A DNA stretch of 64,000 bases from Roseovarius pelagicus (GTDB lineage Bacteria; Pseudomonadota; Alphaproteobacteria; Rhodobacterales; Rhodobacteraceae). Numbering within the stretch: position 1 is the stretch's first letter; every line of letters starts with the position of its first letter. The notes under the pieces were generated by a model, which had not been told where the DNA came from, made no database searches, and saw only the letters and a program-made list of their open reading frames with translations. The stretch lies in contig NZ_CP106738.1 in NCBI RefSeq assembly GCF_025639885.1, positions 3,798,954 to 3,862,953 of the forward strand, read 5' to 3'. Positions 8,777-17,756 of this stretch are shown piece by piece. The position numbers and the translations under genes were made by a program.

Positions 8777-9894
8777 CACATCGCCCCTTCGTTCAGCGCC
8801 AGTGCAAAGCCGACGGCTCCGGCGATCAGAAGTCCGATCAAGACTGCAAAACCGATTTTCCACGCGGACCAGGGTCGTGCGCCCTGAACACGACCCGTGC
8901 GGCCATTGACCACGAACCGATAAGATTTGCCACGATATTTGTATGCGGCGAGCCATACCGGTAGCAGGATATGCTTGAACGTTACGTCATTGACCTGTGT
9001 CTGGATGTCGTGAATGCGCTGGCGGTCACCGCCGATATCGAACCTGACATCGCGCGTGATGATGCTGTCCATATGGCTGCGTGCCTGCACAAAGCCTTCT
9101 TCGAGAGGCACAGAGTAAGCCTCGGCGCGGAAACCTGCAAGGAATTCAGGGCGATAAGGTTCCAGCGCCCCGAGGTCCCATGGTTGCAGGCCGTCTGTGT
9201 ACTGCTTTGGCAATGACCGCGAGGCAAGCACCAGTACGTCGTCGAAGAACCGCGCGACCCGGCCGGTAACGCCTCGCCAGCGCACCTTGGCCACGCGGAC
9301 CTGCTGGCGTTTGCCATTGCGCATGACAGTGCGGGTTTCATAGTAGACAGTGCCGCGCTCGCCGCGGTAGGCGGATTTCGTATCGGCATCGAAGGTCCAG
9401 TAGGGCACATAGATGCCCTGTAGCTTGCGCCCCTTGCGGGCGTATTCCTGCAGGCCATTGGGGGCGAACCACAGTTTGCCAAGCCAATCGGTCATGGCGG
9501 CACGCGCGGTTTTTTCATCAAGGGCAAAGGGCAGCACACCACGCGGCTTAATATGGCGGCTGGTGCCTGTGTCTGTCACCACAGGGGTTGCGCAAAAGGG
9601 GCATTCGGCAGCGTGATGACCGGGGTCGAATTCGACCTGTGCCGCGCAATTGGGACATTGCAGAACCCGCGTTTCTTCCATGTCCTGATCGGGCAGATCG
9701 ACGGCGATGGCACGATCAAAATTAAGCTCTGCCAAGGGATTGGCCCAAGGGCTGTCATCGGCGACAGGTTCGGTGTTGCCGCAGTGGTCGCACACCAATT
9801 GACTCGTTTCAGGAGAAAAGCGGAAATCCGAGCCGCAGTTATCGCAGGGGAAGCGGTGGGTTTCAGATGGCGTGTCAGCGACGGGCGAGGGCAT
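8776..9894 (-). CDS. Double zinc-ribbon membrane protein of the SPFH/TelA cluster
   Basis: This 372-residue protein has two zinc ribbons: Cys17/20 with Cys35/38, and a second CPNC...CPFC pair around residues 80-105. A mainly beta middle region follows (GRKLQGIYVPYWTFD, with conserved aromatic residues), and a single transmembrane helix lies at ~345-365 near the C-terminus. Such proteins are often misnamed as primosomal helicases in databases, but there is no ATPase motif here. It lies directly after the SPFH gene and probably functions with it in a membrane complex. The biochemical role is unknown. Confidence 0.72.
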   Translation of the reverse strand: MPSPVADTPSETHRFPCDNCGSDFRFSPETSQLVCDHCGNTEPVADDSPWANPLAELNFDRAIAVDLPDQDMEETRVLQCPNCAAQVEFDPGHHAAECPFCATPVVTDTGTSRHIKPRGVLPFALDEKTARAAMTDWLGKLWFAPNGLQEYARKGRKLQGIYVPYWTFDADTKSAYRGERGTVYYETRTVMRNGKRQQVRVAKVRWRGVTGRVARFFDDVLVLASRSLPKQYTDGLQPWDLGALEPYRPEFLAGFRAEAYSVPLEEGFVQARSHMDSIITRDVRFDIGGDRQRIHDIQTQVNDVTFKHILLPVWLAAYKYRGKSYRFVVNGRTGRVQGARPWSAWKIGFAVLIGLLIAGAVGFALALNEGAM

Positions 9895-9915
9895 AGTGTG
9901 GTTGTCCTTGGAATT

Positions 9916-9940
9916 TGAGTATTTTTACCAAGAAGAATGG
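9916..9940 (+). repeat. Dispersed intergenic repeat, GAGTATTTTT-ACCAAGAAGAA type (copy A)
   Basis: The gap between the SPFH and zinc-ribbon genes holds gagtattttt followed by accaagaagaa. Similar sequence recurs at 16793-16830 and 36950-36984. I read these as members of an interspersed short repeat family common in this bacterial group, with function unknown. Confidence 0.5.
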
Positions 9941-9989
9941 CAAGGACCACGCGATCTGTCTGAAGACATATGCGCGGACCTTGCGAGGG

Positions 9990-11111
9990 TTAACCAGCGG
10001 GCGGGGGCGGCGGCATCACGGTAAAGAGCTGGGCCAGTTCGGCCACGTCCTCTGCTTGCAGCCAGCCGTCCTGTCCGGCGGTCCAGACGTGACTTTGTCG
10101 GGTCAGTTTGCCGTCACGCACCATGCGGCCCATGGCTGCCTTGGAGTAGGGGCCGTGAGTCTCGCCATTTTCTGCGATGTGCCATACACGCTCGACCGGC
10201 GGCGGGGGCGGCATCTGGGACGAGGGCGCGTTCGTGGCAGGGGCTGTGCCCCATGGGCCGCTCTGATCGGCCATCTGCTGCGCCATGGCAATGCCCATAC
10301 CGGCGCCCATGCCCGCAGCCATGCCGCCACCAGCCGGGTTACGGGCGGCCTCTGTCATCGCCTCGGCGGCGCTATATTGAGTGTAGCGCCCCAGATCACC
10401 GGCCACCCCGACGGATGTGCGTTTATCCAATGCGGCCTCGACCGCGGGTGGCAGTGAGATATTCTCGATGTAAAGCTCGGGGATAGAGAGACCGTATCCG
10501 GCGACTGTCTGGCTGATTGCAGCGGCCACCAGCTTGCCCAGATCAGCGGTGTTGGCGGCCATGTCGAGGACCGGAATACCCGACGAGGCGATGACGCGGG
10601 AAAACTCCTGCACAATGATATTGCGGATTTGATAGCTGATCTCGTCCATGGTGAATTCGCCATCGGTGCCGACGATTTCCAGCAGGAATTTGGCCGGGTC
10701 AGCCACGCGCACGGAATAGGTTCCGAAGGCGCGCAGGCGTGTGGGGCCGAACTCCGGGTCGCGCAACATGATCGGGTTCTTGGTGCCCCATTTCAGATCG
10801 TTGAAACGGGTGGTGTTGACGTAATAAATCTCGGACTTGAACGGGCTTTTAAAACCATGATCCCAGTGTTGCAGTGTTGTCATGATCGGCATGTTGTTGG
10901 TTTCGAGCATGTAGAGACCGGGGGTGAAGACATCCGCCAGTTGCCCCTCGTGGACAAAAACCGCCGCCTGTCCTTCGCGCACGGTCAGCTTGGCGCCGTA
11001 CTTGATTTCGTGTCCTTCGCGCTGGAACCGCCAAACCATCGTATCACGGGTGTCGTCGGTCCAGTGGATGACGTCGATGAATTCGCCGGTGAGAAAATCG
11101 AAAATACCCAT
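9990..11111 (-). CDS. SPFH-domain protein with C-terminal GYF_2 domain
   Basis: This 373-residue protein starts with a YdjI-like SPFH region (MGIFDFLTGEFIDVIHW, then LRAFGTYSVRVADPAKFL and VQEFSRVIASSG). A glycine/alanine/methionine-rich linker of about residues 265-290 and a PPPP stretch follow. The last ~55 residues (VWHIAENGETHGPYS...GW) form a GYF_2/DUF4339 domain, a proline-rich-peptide reader. SPFH proteins build oligomeric membrane scaffolds, so the GYF_2 domain may recruit partners. There is a GGAG Shine-Dalgarno before ATG 11111. Neighbours (zinc ribbon, DUF2927, TelA, XpaC-like, TerC) suggest a membrane-stress complex, which is inference. Confidence 0.8.
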   Translation of the reverse strand: MGIFDFLTGEFIDVIHWTDDTRDTMVWRFQREGHEIKYGAKLTVREGQAAVFVHEGQLADVFTPGLYMLETNNMPIMTTLQHWDHGFKSPFKSEIYYVNTTRFNDLKWGTKNPIMLRDPEFGPTRLRAFGTYSVRVADPAKFLLEIVGTDGEFTMDEISYQIRNIIVQEFSRVIASSGIPVLDMAANTADLGKLVAAAISQTVAGYGLSIPELYIENISLPPAVEAALDKRTSVGVAGDLGRYTQYSAAEAMTEAARNPAGGGMAAGMGAGMGIAMAQQMADQSGPWGTAPATNAPSSQMPPPPPVERVWHIAENGETHGPYSKAAMGRMVRDGKLTRQSHVWTAGQDGWLQAEDVAELAQLFTVMPPPPPAG

Positions 11112-11132
11112 CTGGTGATCTCCTGTTTGTAA

Positions 11133-12131
11133 TTAGCTGGGGCCGATGCCGCGTTGCGCGATCAATTCGCGTAGTATCGGCCGTGCCTCTTCGGCAGTCA
11201 TGCCGGGCGTCAGGCGGGGCGAGTAGAGCAGGCGCAGCAGTTCTTCGTCGTGGGTGGTCAGCAGCGCAAATTCATCGTCATCGTTAAAGATCGATGGTCG
11301 CGCGCGCGGGCTGTCGTTGGCGAGGCCAAGCCCTTGGGCGAGTTCCTCGTGGATGCACGAGCGGCGCATCAGGTCCGGGTGTTCCGCCCGGATAAAGGCG
11401 ATGGCGCGGCGATAGGTGTGATCGTCCTTGGTGTCCGAGAACGCGACCACCAGACAGTGGATCGAGCGCGGCAGTGTCTGGAACAGCAGCACCGACGACT
11501 GGTTGATGTTGGGCACCAGTTGCTGAATGCGCGTCACAGCAGCGCCGCGGTCATCTTCGCCTACGATCAGCACGTGAAAATTGGCATCCTGAGTGGTGCC
11601 TGCCGAAATCGGGTGCCCGGTGATCCGTGCCAGACGGTCGGCATAGGCCACGACGTTTTGCACGTCGGTCTTGCGCTGTGCCTCGGGTACGGAATCGCCG
11701 AATTCGACCTTCATGCGTACCGGCGTCGTCCATTTGCGCAGCCCGCCCGCCTGACCGTTGGATCGGGCGAGGCCGCGATTGCGTTCGTATTCGTCATAGA
11801 ATGCGATGCGTTCGAAATTGCGCAACAAATCGTTGTCGGAATAGGGGGTATCGACACCGCCACCACCGCTGCGCAGCAGACCCTGAGCCAGCAGGTTCGC
11901 CTGAACCCGACTGTAGTATCGCGCCATGTTCTGGCTGCGCACTGATGGGCCGGTGGCATGCGGAGTGGGAGTGGGTTTCAGGTTCGTTGGGCGCGCCTTT
12001 GGCGATGTGGACGGTGGTGTCACGGGCATATCGCACGCAGCCAGAGCCACGAGCCCAACGCCCATAACCGCCGCCCTTATGATCGCCACGATGCCCAAGC
12101 CGCGGTTACGCACCGGCTGCCGTGCCGACAT
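11133..12131 (-). CDS. DUF2927-family lipoprotein
   Basis: This protein of about 332 residues has a signal peptide ending in lipobox LAAC (near residue 33), so it is likely anchored in a membrane. A low-complexity Pro/Thr/Ser linker and a DUF2927 domain with SCIHEELAQGLGLAND follow; the HEELAQ segment resembles a zinc-protease HExxH site missing its second His. The function is not established. ATG 12131 is chosen; a GTG two codons upstream is also possible. It overlaps the 3' end of the ancestral telA frame by about 26 bases. In the shifted telA frame, the stop lies just before this start. Confidence 0.75.
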   Translation of the reverse strand: MSARQPVRNRGLGIVAIIRAAVMGVGLVALAACDMPVTPPSTSPKARPTNLKPTPTPHATGPSVRSQNMARYYSRVQANLLAQGLLRSGGGGVDTPYSDNDLLRNFERIAFYDEYERNRGLARSNGQAGGLRKWTTPVRMKVEFGDSVPEAQRKTDVQNVVAYADRLARITGHPISAGTTQDANFHVLIVGEDDRGAAVTRIQQLVPNINQSSVLLFQTLPRSIHCLVVAFSDTKDDHTYRRAIAFIRAEHPDLMRRSCIHEELAQGLGLANDSPRARPSIFNDDDEFALLTTHDEELLRLLYSPRLTPGMTAEEARPILRELIAQRGIGPS

Positions 12132-13303
12132 TGTCACCGGTGCCGTCGCCGCGTGCCTTGGCCGATGCCAGCGTGTCGCGCAGATCGGCTTCCATCTTCT
12201 TGAGGTCGGTTTCGGCAGCGGCGCGGCGGGCCTTGCCCTCGTCTGCTATTTGCAGGGACTCCTCGATCGTGCCGATGAGGTCGGCATTGGCCTGTTTCAC
12301 GGCCTCTATGTCGAACACACCACGCTCCATCTCGGTGCGAGATCATCTTGTTGCTCTCGCGCAGATTTTTTGCGTTCGCGGTCAGCAACTCGTTGGTCAG
12401 GTCGTTGGCATCACGAACGGCAGCGGCAGCTTCGGCAGAGCGTTGGATGGTCACCGCCTGTGCCAGCTGAGTTTCCCACAGAGGCACGGTGTTCACGAGG
12501 GTCGAGTTGATTTTGGTTACGAGGCTTTTGTCGTTTTCCTGCACCAATCGGATCGAGGGCAGGGATTGCATCGTCACCTGACGTGTTAGTTTCAGATCGT
12601 GCACCCGGCGTTCCAAATCATCGCGCGCGGCGCGAAGATCGCGCAGTTCCTGCGCTTTCATTACCTGATCTTTTTCGGGCGCCTTGGACACTTTGGCTTC
12701 CATTGCGGGGATGTCTTTTTCGTCCAGTACCCGCAGCTTCTCTTCGCCTGCCGCGATGTAGAGCGCCAGCTCGTCATAGAAGGCCAGAGTTTTCTCATAG
12801 AGCATGTCGAGCGATTTGATGTCTTTGAGCAGCGTGTGCTCGTGCTGGTGCAGATCTTCAGTCACCTTGTCGATCTGGCCCTGTACTTCTTCAAACCGTG
12901 CTGTGAACTTGGCGAAGGGGGCCGCACGGCCCAGCAGACGCTCCCACCATGTGCGTTTGCGCCGCACATCCAGTTCTGAGACGGAAAAGCCGCGGATCGT
13001 GGTAACGATCCCGCGCAGGCTGTCGCCCGCGGGGCCAACATCCTTGTTGCGCACGCCCTGAAGCATGGACTGTGAAATGACTTGTAACTCTGCCTGCGCG
13101 GCAGACCCGAAGGAGACGATTGATTGCGTATCCTCCATGTCGATCTCGCCCATGCGCTTCTTGATCGCATCGCTAAGGGGTTTGTCGGCATCCTTGAGTA
13201 ACACGATATCAGTGGCGCCTTTGGGCTCTGGCAGCACGACGGCGCTGATCTCTTCGACTTGGGTCAGTGTGGCAGCGGCCTTTTGACGGACTGTGTCGGA
13301 CAT
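12106..13303 (-). pseudogene. telA: TelA/toxic-anion-resistance protein with a +1 frameshift near its C-terminus
   Basis: From ATG 13303 (after GAGAGGAAA) the frame encodes a TelA-family coiled-coil protein (about 320 residues up to NKMI). It then loses similarity and stops at 12134. The next frame supplies the missing end (MERGVFDIEAVKQAN...EESLQIADEG) and stops at 12106. Removing one base, the A at about 12340 on the + strand, restores a continuous 398-residue protein with RTEMERG at the junction. TelA proteins are linked to tellurite and cell-envelope-stress tolerance. Either the gene is truncated by a real one-base insertion or this is an assembly error. The rest of the gene shows no decay, so the mutation would be recent. 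Confidence 0.8.
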
Positions 13304-13316
13304 GTGATGTTTCCTC

Positions 13317-14213
13317 TCAACTCGGGGAATTATGCGTGAGGTGAACGCCTTCGCGCTCAAGGCGTTCGCGCAGCACTTCGATTTCGACCTCGAGATCACT
13401 GTGGCTGTCGCGTAGGAGTTTCTGGGTTTTGGCGTCGAAATTCGTCTCAAGATCGCGCAGCAGGGTGAGATAATCCTCTCGCGCCTGTTTATCGGCGCTG
13501 CGAGCATAGATATCCGCAAACTTGATCGTCGCATCACGCGCACCCATCAGATAGACGCCCATGTACTTGCGGGCGGCTGTCAGGTCGCGTGGGTCTTCCT
13601 CAACAGTGCGGAGCATATCGCGGACTGCGTCCTGAAACCGCTCCAGCCGGGCTTCGATCTGACGATCGCCCGCGCGTTTGATCGCGTCACTCATTGCCGC
13701 CAGATGGGCCTCGGCCTTTTCAACCGCACGAGCGACACGATCCGTCTGGAACTGGTCAATGCCTTCCATGCCTTTTGATTTCATCGGATCGATGCCGAAC
13801 GAGAAAATATGCAATCCGGTGGTGACGCCGCCAAACAGCAGCGGCGCGACCAGACCGGGCTCGACCTTGTAAGCTGCGATGGCGATACCCAGACCGGCCA
13901 GCGCGGATGAGAACATCTTGCGCGGGATGCCGGGCGCGCGCGCCACCTTGCGACTGGCGAATTCGGCCTCGGCGCGCAAACCATCGCGCAAGAGCCACGC
14001 CGACAGGGCCAGTAGCCCCGCGGCGACAACGCCCAGCGTCAGTCCCGCCGCACCGGACGTGAGCGAGGTAAACAACACCAGAGCAGCCGGCAGGAACATC
14101 AGGTTCGACCGAGCACCTGCGGGGTCCACCCGTACAGATGCGCGGCGTGGTCCTGCGCCGTCAGATGCGTCGGATCCATCCGGGCTGAACTTACCACCGT
14201 ATTTCTGGGCCAT
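13317..14213 (-). CDS. XpaC-like (5-bromo-4-chloroindolyl phosphate hydrolysis) membrane protein
   Basis: This 298-residue protein has a short basic N-terminus (MAQKYGGKFSPDG), three or four hydrophobic helices between ~40 and 150, and a soluble helical C-terminal half with many charged heptads. The pattern matches XpaC-family proteins, which usually sit beside telA. ATG 14213 is used because homologous-looking sequence begins there; the open frame upstream to 14414 overlaps another small gene and is low quality. It lies 13 bases before telA and is probably co-transcribed with it. The historical family name does not prove phosphatase activity. Confidence 0.75.
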   Translation of the reverse strand: MAQKYGGKFSPDGSDASDGAGPRRASVRVDPAGARSNLMFLPAALVLFTSLTSGAAGLTLGVVAAGLLALSAWLLRDGLRAEAEFASRKVARAPGIPRKMFSSALAGLGIAIAAYKVEPGLVAPLLFGGVTTGLHIFSFGIDPMKSKGMEGIDQFQTDRVARAVEKAEAHLAAMSDAIKRAGDRQIEARLERFQDAVRDMLRTVEEDPRDLTAARKYMGVYLMGARDATIKFADIYARSADKQAREDYLTLLRDLETNFDAKTQKLLRDSHSDLEVEIEVLRERLEREGVHLTHNSPS

Positions 14214-14218
14214 ACCCG

Positions 14219-14437
14219 TCAAAGCCCCCCGAGAAAGCCGCTGGTCACACCCAGCATAAGCACAAGTAGCGCCACAAAACCGACTTTCTGCATTGTCGTT
14301 CTCCTTGCGATACTTCCTGACAGTCCACGCACGGCAGTTTGACTGTCTTCGGTTGCACGCGAAACCGATGAGACGACCATAGCAGCCAATGCAATCAATA
14401 CCATGATTGCGCAAACCAATAAAAATGCACGTCCCAT
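14219..14437 (-). CDS. Small two-helix membrane protein (hypothetical)
   Basis: This 72-residue frame has two hydrophobic helices (residues ~4-24 and ~50-70), separated by a polar Ser/Arg segment, and ends in GFLGGL. It stops five bases before the XpaC-like gene on the same strand, which supports a real operon member. I do not recognise a family. A shorter protein starting at the internal Met49 (MQKVGFVALLVL) would be one helix of 24 residues and is an alternative. Confidence 0.45.
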   Translation of the reverse strand: MGRAFLLVCAIMVLIALAAMVVSSVSRATEDSQTAVRGLSGSIARRTTMQKVGFVALLVLMLGVTSGFLGGL

Positions 14438-14508
14438 TCGGTATCTGGTTTCCGTTTCTGACCTTTATCGCCTTGGTTAAAACCTAAGTGATGGAGGGAC
14501 TGGTTGCT

Positions 14509-14537
14509 AGGGGGAACCTGCGTGACCGGTCCCCCCT
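14509..14537 (-). terminator. Hairpin downstream of terC
   Basis: AGGGGG-A-ACC pairs with GGT-CCCCCCT around a 9-base loop, 18 bases beyond the terC stop on the minus strand. It lacks a long T tract, so it may be a weak terminator or an RNA 3' end stabiliser. Confidence 0.45.
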
Positions 14538-14554
14538 GTTTTCTGCGCTGCGAT

Positions 14555-15373
14555 TCAGTGCGATTTACCGGCGCGACGTTCGGCGTTCAATTTTCGGGTA
14601 TAGCCCGATTGGATGACTTCGACCGCAACCAGAACCACCACGCTGAAATAGAATGTCGTCTTGGACATTGGCACCACTTCGTAACCAAAGAACTTTAACG
14701 CCAATGTGTCGTCATGCATGGCATGCGCGGCCGCTTGCCCGGCCTCGCCTAACAAAACGACGCCGACGATCAGCAGGATGAAGAGGCCCAGAACCTCGTA
14801 CATCCGGTTTTTCTCTAGAAAACGGGTGACTCCATCGGCCAGCACCAGCATCGCCAGCCCTGACAGGATGATCGCAAAGGCCAGAATCGGAAAGACATCC
14901 GTGATGGCTAGCGCTGACAGCACGGAATCGAACGAAAAGATCAGATTGGTGAGAACAATAAGCGCGATCACTTTGGCCGCCGATTTGCCTCCCTTATCTG
15001 CCAGATCGGCATTCAGATGCTCGACGCTCAGCATGTGTGCGATTTCCTGAACCGCCGTATGTATGATGAAAACACCTCCGAACACAAAAACGCAGGTGGC
15101 GAAATTCACCCCGCCCTCGATCACGCCGGTCCAGTTGAGTATGAAAAACGGCTCTGCCATCGCGTCGATCAGCCGGATCATCACGAACAGCAGCACCACC
15201 CGCAGCACAACCGCGATGATGATCCCCCACATGCGCACCGCCTTTTGCATGGCCACAGGTGCACGTTGCGATTCGATCGAGATGTAGAGAAGATTGTCAA
15301 AGCCTAGAACAGCCTGAAGAAAACATAGCATCAACAGATTGCCGAGGTTTTCAGCGGTCAGAAGGTCTGCCAT
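14555..15373 (-). CDS. TerC-family integral membrane protein
   Basis: This 272-residue protein has about seven hydrophobic segments and the TerC hallmarks: an acidic pair in the first helix region (LGFDNLLYI), a second acidic motif in TNLIFSFDSVLSALAITD, and RFLEKNRMYEVLGLFILL at the end. TerC proteins are linked to tellurite resistance and to manganese or other metal export that protects secreted proteins. ATG 15373 follows GGGGAC; a TTG five codons upstream is less likely. It lies at the head of the minus-strand stress cluster with XpaC-like and TelA genes, a pairing known from Ter systems. Confidence 0.9.
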   Translation of the reverse strand: MADLLTAENLGNLLMLCFLQAVLGFDNLLYISIESQRAPVAMQKAVRMWGIIIAVVLRVVLLFVMIRLIDAMAEPFFILNWTGVIEGGVNFATCVFVFGGVFIIHTAVQEIAHMLSVEHLNADLADKGGKSAAKVIALIVLTNLIFSFDSVLSALAITDVFPILAFAIILSGLAMLVLADGVTRFLEKNRMYEVLGLFILLIVGVVLLGEAGQAAAHAMHDDTLALKFFGYEVVPMSKTTFYFSVVVLVAVEVIQSGYTRKLNAERRAGKSH

Positions 15374-15409
15374 CGGTAAGGTCCCCAAAGTCGTGTCACT
15401 TGATCATCG

Positions 15410-15441
15410 GTTTGACCCGGGAACGCGCCGGGTTGTCAAAC
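15410..15441 (-). terminator. Imperfect hairpin between the RluB-type gene and terC
   Basis: GTTTGA-CCCGG pairs with CCGGG-ttg-TCAAAC around a 7-base loop. It follows the pseudouridine synthase gene by about 34 bases on the minus strand. There is a 3-base bulge and no strong T run. Confidence 0.35.
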
Positions 15442-15474
15442 CCTAACTTTGCTGGGGACGTGTCTGTTCCCGTG

Positions 15475-16266
15475 TCAGTCGGACCGACGCTTGCGCTTGG
15501 GTGTGGGGCGTTGTGTCTTTGGCTTGGCGCCCTTGTCCTCCATCCCCAGTTGGTCACGCATGACACGCGGGCGCACCTCTTCGACCTCGCCGGGTTTGAG
15601 CTGCGCCAGTTGGAACGGCCCATAGGAGACACGGATCAGACGGTTCACGGCCAGTCCGACGGACTCCATCGCGCGGCGCACTTCGCGGTTCTTGCCCTCG
15701 CGCAGCGCCACGGTGGCCCATGCGTTCGCGCCGGTCTGTCGGTCCAGCGTGACAGTCATGGGCTGAAAGCGTTCACCGTCCAAGGTTAGTCCCTGACGCA
15801 ACGGTGCAAACGTGTCGTCCGTCGGGCGGCCTTTGACCCGCACGCGGTATTTGCGCAGCCAACCGGTGCTGGGCAATTCCAGCTTGCGTTTTATGCCACC
15901 ATCATTGGTCAGCAGGATCAACCCCTCGGAACTGATGTCGAGCCGCCCGACACTCATCACGCGGGGCATGTCCTCGGGCAGTTCGTCAAAAATCGTTGCC
16001 CGGCCTTGTTCATCGCGGGCCGTGGTAACCAGCCCGGTTGGCTTGTGATAGAGCCAGAGGCGCGCGGGCTCAGGCGCATTTAACGGTTTGCCGTCGACGG
16101 TGATGCGGTCCTTGTCGGTCACGTTCAGCGCAGCGCGGTCAATCTTGACGCCGTTGACTGTGACGCGACCTGTCTCAATCAGTCGTTCAGCCTCGCGGCG
16201 GCTGGCGACACCGGCGCGGGCAATGACCTTGGCGATACGGTCGCCGGGAGGGGGCTTTTGGCTCAT
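15475..16266 (-). CDS. rluB: RluB/RsuA-family rRNA pseudouridine synthase
   Basis: This 263-residue protein converts a specific uridine in 23S rRNA (RluB type) to pseudouridine. It has an N-terminal S4 RNA-binding domain (residues ~8-55, [21 protein letters not shown]). The catalytic domain carries the aspartate motif [17 protein letters not shown], preceded by [10 protein letters not shown], and the KNREVRR motif. A basic tail (TPKRKRRSD) ends it. It is divergent from tadA, 63 bases away. Assignment to RluB rather than RluE/RsuA rests on the overall look and the basic tail only. Confidence 0.88.
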   Translation of the reverse strand: MSQKPPPGDRIAKVIARAGVASRREAERLIETGRVTVNGVKIDRAALNVTDKDRITVDGKPLNAPEPARLWLYHKPTGLVTTARDEQGRATIFDELPEDMPRVMSVGRLDISSEGLILLTNDGGIKRKLELPSTGWLRKYRVRVKGRPTDDTFAPLRQGLTLDGERFQPMTVTLDRQTGANAWATVALREGKNREVRRAMESVGLAVNRLIRVSYGPFQLAQLKPGEVEEVRPRVMRDQLGMEDKGAKPKTQRPTPKRKRRSD

Positions 16267-16329
16267 CCGCCCCGCTTAGCCGAAACGGGGCCCTTGCGAA
16301 AGCGCAGATCGTGCGGCAGGACAAGGCGC

Positions 16330-16785
16330 ATGAGTTTTACCAGCCATATGGATATCGCCCTGACCGAGGCGCGCGCGGCGGCCCAACGCGGCGAGGTGCC
16401 GGTGGGCGCGGTGTTAATTGCGCCGGATGGGAAAGTGGTTGCGCAGGCAGGCAATCGGACCCGGGAATGGGCCGATCCTACTGCCCATGCCGAAATTCTG
16501 GTGATTCGTGCGGCCTGTTCTGCGCTGGGGTCAGAACGGCTGCCGGGGTATGCGCTCTATGTGACGCTGGAACCTTGCGCGATGTGCGCAGCCGCGATCG
16601 CCGCAGCGCGTGTGGCTCGGCTCTATTTTGGTGCGTCTGATCCCAAATCGGGCGGTGTTCTGCACGGTGCGCGGGTTTTTTCGCACAGCCAAAGCCACCA
16701 TATACCCGAGGTGTATGATGGAATCGCAGCAGACGAAGCTGAAGGCCTGCTCAAGAGCTTCTTTTCCGCCCGCCGAGCGCAATAG
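16330..16785 (+). CDS. tadA: tRNA-specific adenosine deaminase
   Basis: This 151-residue zinc enzyme deaminates adenosine 34 of tRNA-Arg(ACG) to inosine. The zinc and catalytic residues are visible: His53-Ala-Glu55 and Cys83-x-x-Cys86 (PCAMC). ATG 16330 gives the usual family N-terminus (SHMDIALTEARAAAQRGEVPVGAV); the frame extends to 16258, but the addition is arginine-rich and overlaps the divergent gene. Confidence 0.95.
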   Translation: MSFTSHMDIALTEARAAAQRGEVPVGAVLIAPDGKVVAQAGNRTREWADPTAHAEILVIRAACSALGSERLPGYALYVTLEPCAMCAAAIAAARVARLYFGASDPKSGGVLHGARVFSHSQSHHIPEVYDGIAADEAEGLLKSFFSARRAQ

Positions 16786-16792
16786 GTTTTCG

Positions 16793-16830
16793 TGCCTCCG
16801 GCGGGGGTATTTTCGGCCAAGAAAAAGCGG
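16793..16830 (+). repeat. Dispersed intergenic repeat (copy B)
   Basis: Directly after tadA, gcctccggcgggggtatttt is followed by cggccaagaaaaagcgg. It matches the core seen near 9916 and 36950. Confidence 0.5.
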
Positions 16831-16868
16831 ATGGTTTTCACCCGTTCCAAATACCTGCATCTCTCTAC

Positions 16869-17561
16869 CTAGATATCTATGGCCTCCATCACCTGAGGTT
16901 CGATTACACGGGTACCCGGCAGCGCGTTGATCAGCGTTTCGGCGGATTGTTCCAGCAGGGGAAATGTCCGGTAGTGGCAGGGAATTACCGTTTTGAAATT
17001 AAAGAACCTCTTGGCGGCGTAGGCGGCACGGCGCATGTCCATGGTGAAATGCCCACCGGCACACAGAATGCCAATCTCGGGCGTATGCAGGTCGTTGAAC
17101 ACCTTCATGTCCGCCATGACGTCCGTATCGCCGCTGACATAGATCGTGCGGTCTTTGTGTTCGATCATGTATCCACACTCGGTGCCCGGCACGTTGGGGC
17201 CATTGGCACCGCCAAAGCTGCTGGAATGCACAGCATGCACCATGGTGACATTCACGCCGCCTAGGTCAACTGTGCCACCCTTGTTAAATCCAACGGTTGC
17301 AATCTTCTCATGTTCTTCCCAATGAGACATAAGATCATACTGACCGACTACGGGGATATTCAGATTTCGCGCCAGATCCAGCGTGTCAGCGACGTGATCG
17401 AAATGCGCGTGAGTGAGCAGGATATGCGTGGCCCCTGCCGTGGCCGCTGTGTGCTGATCCTCGGCCAGCATCGGGTTGCCGGTGAGCCAAGGATCGATAA
17501 GCAGCACCTTCCCGCCGATCTCGATACGAAATGAGCTGTGTCCTAGCCAAGTGATTTTCAT
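16869..17561 (-). CDS. Metallo-beta-lactamase-fold metal-dependent hydrolase (UPF0173 type)
   Basis: This 230-residue protein begins MKITWLGHSSFRIE and carries the metal motif HAHFDH at 51-56. Further conserved His/Asp residues occur in the segments SGDTDV and PCHYRTFP. Start and length agree with the UPF0173 family of cytosolic hydrolases, whose physiological substrate is unknown. A GGAGG precedes ATG 17561. Confidence 0.88.
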   Translation of the reverse strand: MKITWLGHSSFRIEIGGKVLLIDPWLTGNPMLAEDQHTAATAGATHILLTHAHFDHVADTLDLARNLNIPVVGQYDLMSHWEEHEKIATVGFNKGGTVDLGGVNVTMVHAVHSSSFGGANGPNVPGTECGYMIEHKDRTIYVSGDTDVMADMKVFNDLHTPEIGILCAGGHFTMDMRRAAYAAKRFFNFKTVIPCHYRTFPLLEQSAETLINALPGTRVIEPQVMEAIDI

Positions 17562-17756
17562 GGTTGCCTCCTATTTTGTGTCTCACTCTAGCGAATGGTG
17601 ATCCGGAGAAAAGCAATCAGTGCCATAATGGACTGATCGTCCGACGCGGGCTTGACCCCAGTCGGGCTGGATGATCGCGCTTTACCGCACGCATGTGGTT
17701 GCGCGCCGCAGCGTCGAGGGATAAATGCAAAAGCCAGCAACGACCGGAGATTAGTC

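Noticed and set aside
8777..8956. N-terminal extension of the nitroreductase
   Set aside because: The extra 60 residues are antisense-like Arg/Ser-rich and overlap the zinc-ribbon gene; the ATG at 8776 has the usual ATGA coupling.
12106..12350. Programmed ribosomal frameshift in telA
   Set aside because: There is no slippery heptamer or stable downstream structure at the shift; a simple one-base insertion explains it better.
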